A DNA stretch of 23,017 nucleotides, taken from the IMG/VR virus record IMGVR_UViG_3300020281_000132, positions 1-23,017 of that record; one strand, given 5' to 3'. Both the position numbers and the translations under genes were made by a program. The number at the start of each line of letters is the position of its first letter. The stretch's first letter is position 1. This DNA is from a virus. The notes beneath the pieces were generated by a model. The model was not told where the DNA came from. It made no database searches and saw only the letters and a program-made list of their open reading frames with translations. Below are positions 9,340 to 15,618 of the stretch, one piece after another.

Positions 9340-9462
9340 GCAAAAACCGACCGATTTTAAGCGTCATACACGCAAACATTTAATGTCGGACGACCTTTAC
9401 TACCTACCTAAAATAGACTAATATATTCTAAGTTAACTAAAATAAACCTATAGGAGAAAATA
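9340..9462 (+). promoter_or_regulatory. Non-coding gap upstream of the basic protein gene, weak promoter candidate
   Basis: About 120 bases without a reading frame, the longest purely non-coding gap in the window. The best sigma70-like match is TTTACT (9396-9401), 17 bases, TAATAT (9419-9424), with four of six matches in each box; this is weak and could be chance. No convincing hairpin terminator is seen after the stop at 9339. A strong Shine-Dalgarno AGGAG (9452-9456) stands six bases before the ATG at 9463. The gap separates the virion module from the following genes, so a phage-specific or host promoter here would make sense. Confidence 0.3.
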
Positions 9463-9816
9463 ATGAGAAAACGTATGAAATCTAAAGGCTATGCCAAAGG
9501 CGGAGCTAAAATGATGAAAGCTATGCGTGGTAAAATGGCCAAAGGTTATGCCAAAGGCGGAGCTAAAAAAGTAATGAAAGCCATGGGTGGTCGTATGATG
9601 GCTAAAGGCTATGCCAAAGGTGGAGCTAAAAAAGTTATGAAAGCGTCAAGGGGTACAGCTAGTTTTATGAAAAGCAGTGGCAAACAAGGACAAAAAGCAA
9701 AAAACGTGGCAGACGTTACAATAGCAACATTTACTAAAACTTTAAAAGGCATGGGTGTTGGCAACAGAATTACAGCGAATGATATAAATAAAGCTAAAAG
9801 ACAGTTGCTTAAATAA
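9463..9816 (+). CDS. Very basic Lys/Gly/Ala repeat protein
   Basis: 117 aa containing 26 Lys, 7 Arg, only 2 Asp and no Glu, so net charge is about +31. The first half consists of three copies of AKGYAKGGAK(K)VMKA-type repeats spaced 19 and 21 residues. The second half is a more ordinary short domain (VADVTIATFTKTLKG...ITANDINKAKRQLLK). The composition resembles histone H1-like or transition-protein tails, so nucleic-acid binding or condensation inside the capsid is plausible. Similar KGYAKGG proteins are, from memory, frequent in marine podoviruses near virion genes, with unknown function. The start is fixed by AGGAG six bases upstream. The gene stands alone between a non-coding gap and a hairpin-controlled gene. 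Confidence 0.65.
   Translation: MRKRMKSKGYAKGGAKMMKAMRGKMAKGYAKGGAKKVMKAMGGRMMAKGYAKGGAKKVMKASRGTASFMKSSGKQGQKAKNVADVTIATFTKTLKGMGVGNRITANDINKAKRQLLK
9484..9644 (+). repeat. Three in-frame tandem repeats in the basic protein gene
   Basis: Near-identical DNA copies begin at 9484, 9541 and 9604 with the core AAAGGCTATGCCAAAGGC, differing by single bases (for example GGT for GGC). The spacings are 57 and 63 bases, both multiples of three. The high DNA identity points to recent duplication or ongoing recombination within the gene. Confidence 0.8.
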
Positions 9817-9847
9817 ATAACTTGCCATCTGGTATTTAACATTTATG

Positions 9848-9884
9848 ATAGGGTATGGCTTATTTGATAAGTAACATACCCTAT
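9848..9884 (+). promoter_or_regulatory. RNA hairpin covering the ribosome binding site and start codon of the 9855 gene
   Basis: ATAGGGTATG (9848-9857) pairs perfectly with CATACCCTAT (9875-9884), ten base pairs. Inside, CTTAT (9859-9863) pairs with ATAAG (9867-9871) around a TTG loop, separated from the outer stem by 1 and 3 unpaired bases. The outer stem includes GGG (the only Shine-Dalgarno-like bases) and the whole ATG at 9855-9857. In the mRNA this would hide the start site, so translation should depend on a melting signal, RNase or RNA-binding protein. Three T residues at 9885-9887 follow the stem's terminal T, so a weak terminator is the alternative reading. Confidence 0.6.
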
Positions 9885-10532
9885 TTTAAAGTATGGGTAA
9901 GAAAAGAATTTACACACAATCACAGAAAATATCAGGGTGAATATATTCACGCTCTTGTTTGTTCTGTTACTAGTATCCCTGATAGATGTCTAAGTTTTCA
10001 GGTCATTTTCACAGGCTGTGAAGACGAAGAAAATAGACTTGAAAATCCTCATGGTGGAGCTATGTGGGCAAGAATGCCTATTACTGCTCTTGTGGCGGAT
10101 GAGCCTCTTGATACATATCCTCCCCCTATACAGACTCATCTGGCACAACCATGGGATTGTTCAGCACGAAACTTTGAGGTGATTAAACTTGACAGAACAT
10201 CGTCAAGTCCGTGGCTTTGTAAAATAGATGGAGAGTTTTATACAGGAAAATATATTTTTACTGTTGACTATACCGGATCAGAAATTGCAGATGATCCAGC
10301 ACAACATAAACAATCACATGTTATAAGACTTACAAGTGGACCATGGAATGGGTGCATTGTTGCTTTACCAAATAACAGAGTCAGAGTAACTTCTCCAGCT
10401 ATGTGGGTTACAGGTAAAGGTGCTCCGGATTTTGTACCAAGTCAATGGACACATAGTGCAGAAGAGCATGACAGCTATATGGATTGGGAAACAACATTCA
10501 ATAATCTATATGCAGATTCAAAGAAAAAATAA
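9855..10532 (+). CDS. Conserved marine podovirus protein of unknown function
   Basis: 225 aa. I recognise the family from marine T7-like phages by its N-terminus (MAYLISNIPYFKVWVRKEF, THNH), a GGAMWARMPITALVAD block, HLAQPWDCS, FTVDYTGSEIADDPAQHKQSHVI and PNNRVRVTSPAMW. Its function is unknown to me. Strong conservation and position between virion and replication modules suggest a virion component, perhaps tail or head decoration, but nothing enzymatic is evident. The start matches the family N-terminus even though the only SD-like GGG is one base before ATG and both are buried in a hairpin (9848-9884). Its 3' end overlaps the exonuclease gene by 23 bases. Confidence 0.65.
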   Translation: MAYLISNIPYFKVWVRKEFTHNHRKYQGEYIHALVCSVTSIPDRCLSFQVIFTGCEDEENRLENPHGGAMWARMPITALVADEPLDTYPPPIQTHLAQPWDCSARNFEVIKLDRTSSSPWLCKIDGEFYTGKYIFTVDYTGSEIADDPAQHKQSHVIRLTSGPWNGCIVALPNNRVRVTSPAMWVTGKGAPDFVPSQWTHSAEEHDSYMDWETTFNNLYADSKKK

Positions 10533-11241
10533 TTCATTTGAGGTAAATGGTTTTGTAATTAATAAAAAATATAATTACAATGAATTTAGTAGAAACGATG
10601 AAGAGACGGGTAGAACCTATAATGTTGGTGAGAACAAAGTACCATCTGTCACAACAATCTTATCAAAAACGCAGAGCGAAGAAAAAAGAAAATCATTAGA
10701 TGCATGGAGAGAACGTGTAGGTTATCAAGAAGCTGCACGGATCACGAACCAAGCTGCCAGAAGAGGCACAGAAATGCATTATGTTTTAGAACAATATTTA
10801 CAAGGTATTGGTTATTTAAATTTATCTAAAGATGGTGCGCTACCAAGAATGATGGCTCACACAATTGTTGATAATCTTGACCATTTTAGTCAGGTATACG
10901 GCACTGAGGTTAGTTTATCGTACAAGGACCAATGGGCAGGGTCTTCTGATCTTATTGGTGTATATGATAACAAACCAACAATTATAGATTTCAAACAAGC
11001 AAATAAACCGAAAAGAGAAGAATGGATTGAAGATTATTATTATCAAATAGCTGCTTATGCTCTGGCACATAAATTAAATTTTGGTCCAATCACACAAGGA
11101 CTAATATGTGTTTGCACAAAAGACCTTGTATATCAACAATTTAAAATGAATGAAGATAATATAAAAGAGTATGAAGATAAATGGTTTGCAAGAGTAGAAA
11201 AATTTTATAAATATTCTAAAACTTCTTCGCCTAAAGTTTGA
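10510..11241 (+). CDS. PD-(D/E)XK exonuclease, RecB/Cas4-like
   Basis: 243 aa from ATG 10510. A longer in-frame start at 10420 would run 90 bases further into the previous gene and adds no family sequence. Visible motifs are RGTEMH with His90, GSSDLIG with Asp147, TIIDFKQ with Asp160 and Lys162, and QIAAYALA with Gln179 and Tyr183. Together these form the RecB-family H...D...DxK...QxxxY nuclease signature. It probably acts as the phage 5'-3' exonuclease for host DNA degradation, primer removal or recombination, the job of T7 gp6, although the fold differs. It heads the replication module and is the last plus gene before the minus-strand helicase, with which its 3' end overlaps by 37 bases in convergent orientation. 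Confidence 0.8.
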   Translation: MQIQRKNNSFEVNGFVINKKYNYNEFSRNDEETGRTYNVGENKVPSVTTILSKTQSEEKRKSLDAWRERVGYQEAARITNQAARRGTEMHYVLEQYLQGIGYLNLSKDGALPRMMAHTIVDNLDHFSQVYGTEVSLSYKDQWAGSSDLIGVYDNKPTIIDFKQANKPKREEWIEDYYYQIAAYALAHKLNFGPITQGLICVCTKDLVYQQFKMNEDNIKEYEDKWFARVEKFYKYSKTSSPKV

Positions 11242-12611
11242 GCACTTATTTTAAGTTTTTTATTAAGAGCTTTTAAAATAAACTCATCAATAGTTCCTCT
11301 AGCAAGTATGTCAATATATGTTACTTTATTTTCTTGACCTATTCTATGTGCTCTATCTTCAGACTGTTGACGCACCTCTAAATCATAACTATTACTAAAA
11401 TAAATTACAGTATTTGCTTTTGTAAGATTTAAACCATAACCACCAGTTGTTGGATTACCGACAAAAAATCTACATTGTGGATCTTTTTCAAATCGTCTTA
11501 CACCTTCTTTTCTATCCTCTACTTTAATAGCTCCATAAACAGAAACTGTAGACTCGTCACCAAATTTTATTTTTAATTCATTTATAATTTTAGTAATGGA
11601 ATTAAGGTAGTTTGCCCAAATTATTACTTTACCATCCAATTCATCAATAATACTAAAAAGTTCTTTCATTTTTACATTTTCTAAATCTGTGGTTACCCCT
11701 GTGTCACTGACCATAAAACCACAACATACTTGATGTAATTTTAATATTTCAGTCAACTTGTTAGTGTAAGAGGCTTCTTTGTCTTGAATAATTGCTCTCG
11801 CAAACATTTTAAGTTGCGCGTATGCTTTTTGTTGATCACCCGTAAGTTCTACATATCTTTTTTCATAAACCTTATCTGGCAAATCTAGACAATCTTGTTT
11901 TTTTACTCTATATGAAAACATTTTTAATTTTTGTTCTAACTCATCTAGATTAGTAAAGTATAAAGGTAAGGCAAATTGTCTACCCGTGTTACCTAAACTT
12001 ATTGATTTCATTATACAATATCGTGATCTAAAAGCATAATAATTTGTTATACCTAATAATTCAGGATGTAAAAAACCACATTGACTAAATAAATCTAGTG
12101 GGGATTTTGTAACAGGTGATCCTGTAAGAATTCTTTTATAAGCTATTGGTTTACAAATTTTTGTTAGTTCTTTTGTTCTTTTTGCCTGTCTATTTTTTAT
12201 AGTTGTTGCTTCATCTAATATGATCATCATGGTATCATGATACTCATTAATAATATCCTCAACCGCCTTGGAACCAGACTTACGAGAAAATGCTTCTACA
12301 TTTATTAAAAAGAATGTTAATTTTGTTGATTGTCTTACAAATTTTTTGTCTAATTTATGGGTGTGAATGGTTGTGTCAACAGGACAGTGAGTGTTTATTT
12401 CGTCCTTCCAATTACGATAAACCGAGTTTGGAGCCACTACCAAAACGACATTAATCTTTTCTTGTTGATATAAGTAGGCAGCATTGTCAATTGAAACTTT
12501 TGTTTTACCCGTTCCCATTTCCATAAAATAAGCATAATTTTTTTTATCAGCACCGGCTATAAGAGCTTGTCTCTGATGCTCGTAGGGTTGTGTCTTGTAT
12601 TCATATCCCAT
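11205..12611 (-). CDS. SNF2-type superfamily 2 helicase/ATPase
   Basis: 468 aa on the minus strand. Helicase motifs in order: EMGTGKT Walker A (Lys36), APNSVYRNW (Ia region), LDEATTIKN Walker B (Asp133-Glu134), TGSPVTKSP (motif III), GGYGLNLTKANTVIYF (motif V) and QQSEDRAHRIGQ (motif VI, residues 415-426), typical of the SNF2/Rad54 group. These ATPases translocate on double-stranded DNA and remodel protein-DNA or branched structures. In a phage, roles in recombination, fork restart or host chromatin stripping are possible. No extra nuclease or DNA-binding domain is seen. There is no Shine-Dalgarno before ATG 12611, and a strong promoter ends so close that the mRNA leader would be about five bases. 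It is one of only two minus-strand genes in the window. Confidence 0.9.
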   Translation of the reverse strand: MGYEYKTQPYEHQRQALIAGADKKNYAYFMEMGTGKTKVSIDNAAYLYQQEKINVVLVVAPNSVYRNWKDEINTHCPVDTTIHTHKLDKKFVRQSTKLTFFLINVEAFSRKSGSKAVEDIINEYHDTMMIILDEATTIKNRQAKRTKELTKICKPIAYKRILTGSPVTKSPLDLFSQCGFLHPELLGITNYYAFRSRYCIMKSISLGNTGRQFALPLYFTNLDELEQKLKMFSYRVKKQDCLDLPDKVYEKRYVELTGDQQKAYAQLKMFARAIIQDKEASYTNKLTEILKLHQVCCGFMVSDTGVTTDLENVKMKELFSIIDELDGKVIIWANYLNSITKIINELKIKFGDESTVSVYGAIKVEDRKEGVRRFEKDPQCRFFVGNPTTGGYGLNLTKANTVIYFSNSYDLEVRQQSEDRAHRIGQENKVTYIDILARGTIDEFILKALNKKLKISAQTLGEEVLEYL

Positions 12612-12622
12612 AATATTATAAC

Positions 12623-12651
12623 TTTATATAAAATAAATCTTGACAAGTCAA
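12623..12651 (-). promoter_or_regulatory. Sigma70-like promoter for the minus-strand helicase
   Basis: On the minus strand TTGACT (12651-12646) is followed by exactly 17 bases and TATAAA (12628-12623), five of six matches in each box at optimal spacing. The predicted start near 12616 leaves about a 5-base leader before ATG 12611, so the transcript would be nearly leaderless. Its -35 region is interlocked with that of the plus-strand promoter. Confidence 0.6.
12640..12651. repeat. TTGAC-AA-GTCAA inverted repeat shared by both promoters
   Basis: TTGACAAGTCAA is a perfect 5-base inverted repeat around an AA centre. Each arm supplies five bases of a -35 hexamer, pointing in opposite directions. 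It could be simply two adjoining -35 boxes, or also an operator for a dimeric regulator; the sequence alone cannot tell these apart. Confidence 0.6.
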
Positions 12652-12668
12652 TGAATAAATTTTACAAA
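12640..12668 (+). promoter_or_regulatory. Sigma70-like promoter for the replication genes from 12689
   Basis: The perfect -35 box TTGACA (12640-12645) is followed by 17 bases and TACAAA (12663-12668), four of six matches to the -10 consensus. The predicted transcript start is near 12675, just before the Shine-Dalgarno at 12677-12684. This would serve the 181-aa protein and, through coupling, the SSB candidate, primase, helicase and polymerase genes. Confidence 0.45.
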
Positions 12669-12676
12669 GAAAAATG

Positions 12677-12684
12677 AAAGGGGG
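12677..12684 (+). promoter_or_regulatory. Ribosome binding site that decides the start at 12689
   Basis: AAAGGGGG lies five bases before ATG 12689. The earlier in-frame ATG at 12674 lies upstream of this site and at the predicted transcript start, so it is a poorer candidate. Confidence 0.6.
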
Positions 12685-12688
12685 TCTT

Positions 12689-13234
12689 ATGGACTTAGAA
12701 GCAGAATCTACCCGAATCAAGGTAGACACTGATGTCACCTCTGACATCGCTACATCTTGCAATAAGCTATTGGAACTTCAGACACAAATGAAAAAATGTG
12801 AAGAACATTTAAAATCACTTCACGAAGAAGAACGTTTGCTCTCTGAACAAGAAATTCCAAACTTAATGCAAAAAGCCGGTATATCAATGTTGAAATTGGC
12901 AGATGGATCATCTGTTGAAATTAAACCTTTTTATGCTGCAAAAATCCCTGTAACCAAAACTGATGAAGCCTTTAAATGGCTTCGTGACAAAGGATTTGGG
13001 GATATTATTAAAAATAATGTCACTGTTACTTTTGGAAAAGCTCAAGATAATGCCGCTCGTGTTATTTATGAAGATCTAAAATCTGCAGGACATAATGTAA
13101 TTCAAAAAGAAAAAGTAGAATCATCAACTCTCAAGGCGTTTGTACGAGAACAAATTGAAAATGGTAATGATGTTCCTATGGATCTTTTTGGGGTATATGT
13201 TGCTAACAAGACTAAAATAAAAGGAGAAAAATAA
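12689..13234 (+). CDS. Conserved phage protein upstream of SSB candidate, unknown function
   Basis: 181 aa. Residues about 20-60 form a charged helical, coiled-coil-like segment (LLELQTQMKKCEEHLKSLHE). The C-terminal part has blocks I recognise from T7-like marine phages: LADGSSVEIKPFYAAKIP, EAFKWLRDKGFGDIIKN, a VTVTFG strand, a VESSTLKAFVREQIENG block and MDLFGVYVANKTKIK. In those genomes the gene also sits directly before the candidate ssDNA-binding protein, two bases away here, so a shared role in replication or recombination is likely, but the activity is unknown. It is probably the first gene of the replication transcript from the promoter at 12640. Confidence 0.65.
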   Translation: MDLEAESTRIKVDTDVTSDIATSCNKLLELQTQMKKCEEHLKSLHEEERLLSEQEIPNLMQKAGISMLKLADGSSVEIKPFYAAKIPVTKTDEAFKWLRDKGFGDIIKNNVTVTFGKAQDNAARVIYEDLKSAGHNVIQKEKVESSTLKAFVREQIENGNDVPMDLFGVYVANKTKIKGEK

Positions 13235-13236
13235 TT

Positions 13237-14037
13237 ATGAATCAAGTCGCAACGAAAAAAGAAAATGCTGTTCAAGCAGCACCTTTATTGGAGGAATATG
13301 CAGGACAAGGAACTGAAAATATTACAGCACGTGATACTAAGCTTCCTATCCTTAAAATACTTTATGCTAACTCACCAGTGCTTGATGAAAGTGATGGTAA
13401 GTTTAATGAAAAAGCTAGGCAAGGTGATATTTACAATGAGATTACAGGGTCTTTGTACAAAGGCAAAGATGGTATTCTTGTTGTGCCTTGTTTATACGTT
13501 AATACTTTTAATGAGTGGAAAGACAGAGGTGATTCCCCTGGCCGTCCAATAGGCATTCATACTGATCCAAGTGTAATGAGAAATACATCACGTGGTGACG
13601 ATGGTAAAGATAGACTGGAAAATGGTAATTATATTGAAGATACAGGTAATCATTTTGTTTATATTTTGAATAAAGATTATGAGCCTATTGAAAGCGCTTT
13701 AATTACAATGAAGTCAACACAAAAGAAAAAATCAAAATTATGGAACTCTATGATTCAATCAAGAAGAATGAAAGGTAAAAATGGTTTTTTCTGTCCACCT
13801 TCTTGGGCCACAACATACAAATTGACAACTACGAAAGAATCTAATTCTCAAAATAGTTGGTATGGTTGGGTCTTAGAGTTTGATAAAATCATAGCTGATC
13901 AAGAAAAAACTTTACAAATTACACGAGATTTCTACGACAGTGCTAAGTCATCAGAAATTTTTGGTAAGGTAGATTTTGGTCAAGAAAATGCTATGAACGA
14001 GACCTCAAAAAAAGAAACCGGCGACGTTCCATTCTAA
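13237..14037 (+). CDS. Candidate single-stranded DNA-binding protein
   Basis: 266 aa, preceded by a strong AAAGGAG site. The body contains blocks seen in a phage family placed in the SSB slot: RDTKLPILKILYANSP, GDIYNEITGSLY, ILVVPCLYVNTFNEWKDRG and a WYGWVLEFD strand. The C-terminal tail is flexible and ends in ETGDVPF, close to the acidic Asp-Asp-Ile-Pro-Phe tip by which bacterial SSB recruits partner proteins. This tip and the position between the 181-aa protein and the primase support binding of ssDNA and recruitment of primase, polymerase or exonuclease, comparable to T7 gp2.5. I see no clear OB-fold signature by eye, so the assignment is probable rather than certain. The stop (14037) directly abuts the primase ATG (14038). 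Confidence 0.6.
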   Translation: MNQVATKKENAVQAAPLLEEYAGQGTENITARDTKLPILKILYANSPVLDESDGKFNEKARQGDIYNEITGSLYKGKDGILVVPCLYVNTFNEWKDRGDSPGRPIGIHTDPSVMRNTSRGDDGKDRLENGNYIEDTGNHFVYILNKDYEPIESALITMKSTQKKKSKLWNSMIQSRRMKGKNGFFCPPSWATTYKLTTTKESNSQNSWYGWVLEFDKIIADQEKTLQITRDFYDSAKSSEIFGKVDFGQENAMNETSKKETGDVPF

Positions 14038-15618
14038 ATGGAAAACGCTCTCTTCAAATTATTTGAAGGCGACAATACCAAATATCTCAAGTCCTCTCTT
14101 ACGGGAGAGGACGATGAGAGGGGTAAGAAGTCCGCTGATTATTTCACTGTACATGAATCAGTGACCACGGACCTATGGCGCCAGCATTTAAATGGAAAAC
14201 TAAGGTTAGGTTTACGACCCGAAATTGATGGTCAATGTAAGTGGGGTTGTATAGATGTTGATCCTAATAATTACAAAGATTACTCTGAAAAAAAATATGT
14301 TGAAATTATTAAAAAATACAAATTACCATTTGTGCCTGTAAAATCAAAGTCTGGTGGTTTGCACATATTTGTATTCTTTAATGATTTTGCTGACGTTGAC
14401 AAAGTTATTGCTAAACTATCTGAAATAAACCAACAATATTTTTTGGCGCAAGAAATATTTCCTTGTAATAAGGCAGTAAACATGCCGTATCATAATGAAC
14501 AAGCAACCATGGAATATGCTTTTGACGATAACAATACACCCGTGCTTGTAGGTAAATTTATAGAATTAGCCAAAAAAAAGATGTTGGCACCAAAAGATTT
14601 TTTTGATCTTAAAGTTGAGGAATATGAGGCAGAGTCGCAATGGAGTAATTATCCACCTTGTGTGCAAAAACTTATTCAAGAGGGTTGGAGCGGTACAAAT
14701 AGAAATAATTTTTTATTTAATGTTTTGGTTTTAGAAACAAAAAAAGATCAATCCTTATCTGTGCAGCAACTTGAACAGATTGCACTATCTAGAAATGCTC
14801 AAATATTTAGAAAACCTTTACCAACAGGAGAGGTTGTGGCTTTAGCTAAATCTGTATCAAAAGGTGGTTATCAATTTCAATGTCCACCAAAGCACCCGGA
14901 ATATCAACCAATTTGTAATAAAGATTTATGTAAGACAAGAAGTTTGGGTATTGGGGATGCCGTGCCAGACATTATAGATGCCTTTGATAATATAAAATAT
15001 ATTCAGGACACAAAAAACATTTGGTATCAATTTGATTTTAAAGGACAGCATGTAACAGTTACACCAGATGATATGAAAGACGAAAAATCTTTTAGGGTGA
15101 GGTTGCTGCGCCATAGGATTTATTGGTTAACATTACCTAAACCAAGAAAAGGTCCTAGTCCTTTTGAGCTACTGATGAAATCAATTGTTGACAAGTCAGA
15201 AGAAAGTCAAGAACATATATATGCTGACACATTAGAAGAAGAAAGGTATTCTTTATTAAAAGATTTTTTTGAATCACATATTGAACAAGATAAGTTTGAT
15301 AAATTAAAAGACGGGTATGTGGTGTTAGACAGTAAATCTAATCTTTGTTTTTTTAAAAAACTTACGTTGGATAAATTTATTAAAAAGAATGCATCAAAAG
15401 CATTTAACACTACAGCTGATGCACTTAGGTTGTTAGGATGTGAAAGAAAAGACTATCATGAAGGTGAGAAAAATGTTTGGTCAGTAGAGATGCCTGATTT
15501 TGTTAATCATCAAGCAATTAAGACTAAAACAAAAGATACAGAAAGTGAAATGGATGACAGTTACCACGACAAATTCAGAACTACAAAAACACAAGGCGCT
15601 GCACAAAAAGACGATTAA
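14038..15618 (+). CDS. AEP-superfamily (PrimPol-like) primase
   Basis: 526 aa. The N-terminal half holds the archaeo-eukaryotic primase core: HLNGKLRLGLRP, CIDVD with Asp73 and Asp75 as the metal-binding DxD, and KSKSGGLHIFVFF with His109 in the sxH motif. The layout resembles the AEP-TOTE type (primase domain of TOTE conflict systems), which is shared with phages. Residues about 225-275 look like a PriCT-type helical domain (EQIALSRNAQIFRK, VVALAKSVSKGGYQ). Next comes a Cys/His cluster C282, H286, C293, C298, a probable zinc knuckle. The C-terminal part is unassigned. It would lay primers, and possibly polymerise DNA, for the PolA polymerase. No helicase domain is fused, unlike T7 gp4. The last 65 bases overlap the next gene in another frame. 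Confidence 0.8.
   Translation: MENALFKLFEGDNTKYLKSSLTGEDDERGKKSADYFTVHESVTTDLWRQHLNGKLRLGLRPEIDGQCKWGCIDVDPNNYKDYSEKKYVEIIKKYKLPFVPVKSKSGGLHIFVFFNDFADVDKVIAKLSEINQQYFLAQEIFPCNKAVNMPYHNEQATMEYAFDDNNTPVLVGKFIELAKKKMLAPKDFFDLKVEEYEAESQWSNYPPCVQKLIQEGWSGTNRNNFLFNVLVLETKKDQSLSVQQLEQIALSRNAQIFRKPLPTGEVVALAKSVSKGGYQFQCPPKHPEYQPICNKDLCKTRSLGIGDAVPDIIDAFDNIKYIQDTKNIWYQFDFKGQHVTVTPDDMKDEKSFRVRLLRHRIYWLTLPKPRKGPSPFELLMKSIVDKSEESQEHIYADTLEEERYSLLKDFFESHIEQDKFDKLKDGYVVLDSKSNLCFFKKLTLDKFIKKNASKAFNTTADALRLLGCERKDYHEGEKNVWSVEMPDFVNHQAIKTKTKDTESEMDDSYHDKFRTTKTQGAAQKDD

Noticed and set aside
9340-9462. Small RNA gene or tRNA in the gap before the basic protein gene
   Set aside because: No cloverleaf, no CCA-type end and no stable fold can be seen; only a weak promoter match.
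11244-11261. ACTTA-TTT-TAAGT hairpin followed by T residues just after the exonuclease stop, as a terminator
   Set aside because: The stem has only five base pairs with one G-C pair and lies inside the helicase coding region; AT-rich DNA gives such structures by chance.
13265-13552. Plus-strand open frame inside the SSB candidate gene
   Set aside because: It is in another frame of a well-supported gene, has no ribosome binding site and shows no recognisable sequence.
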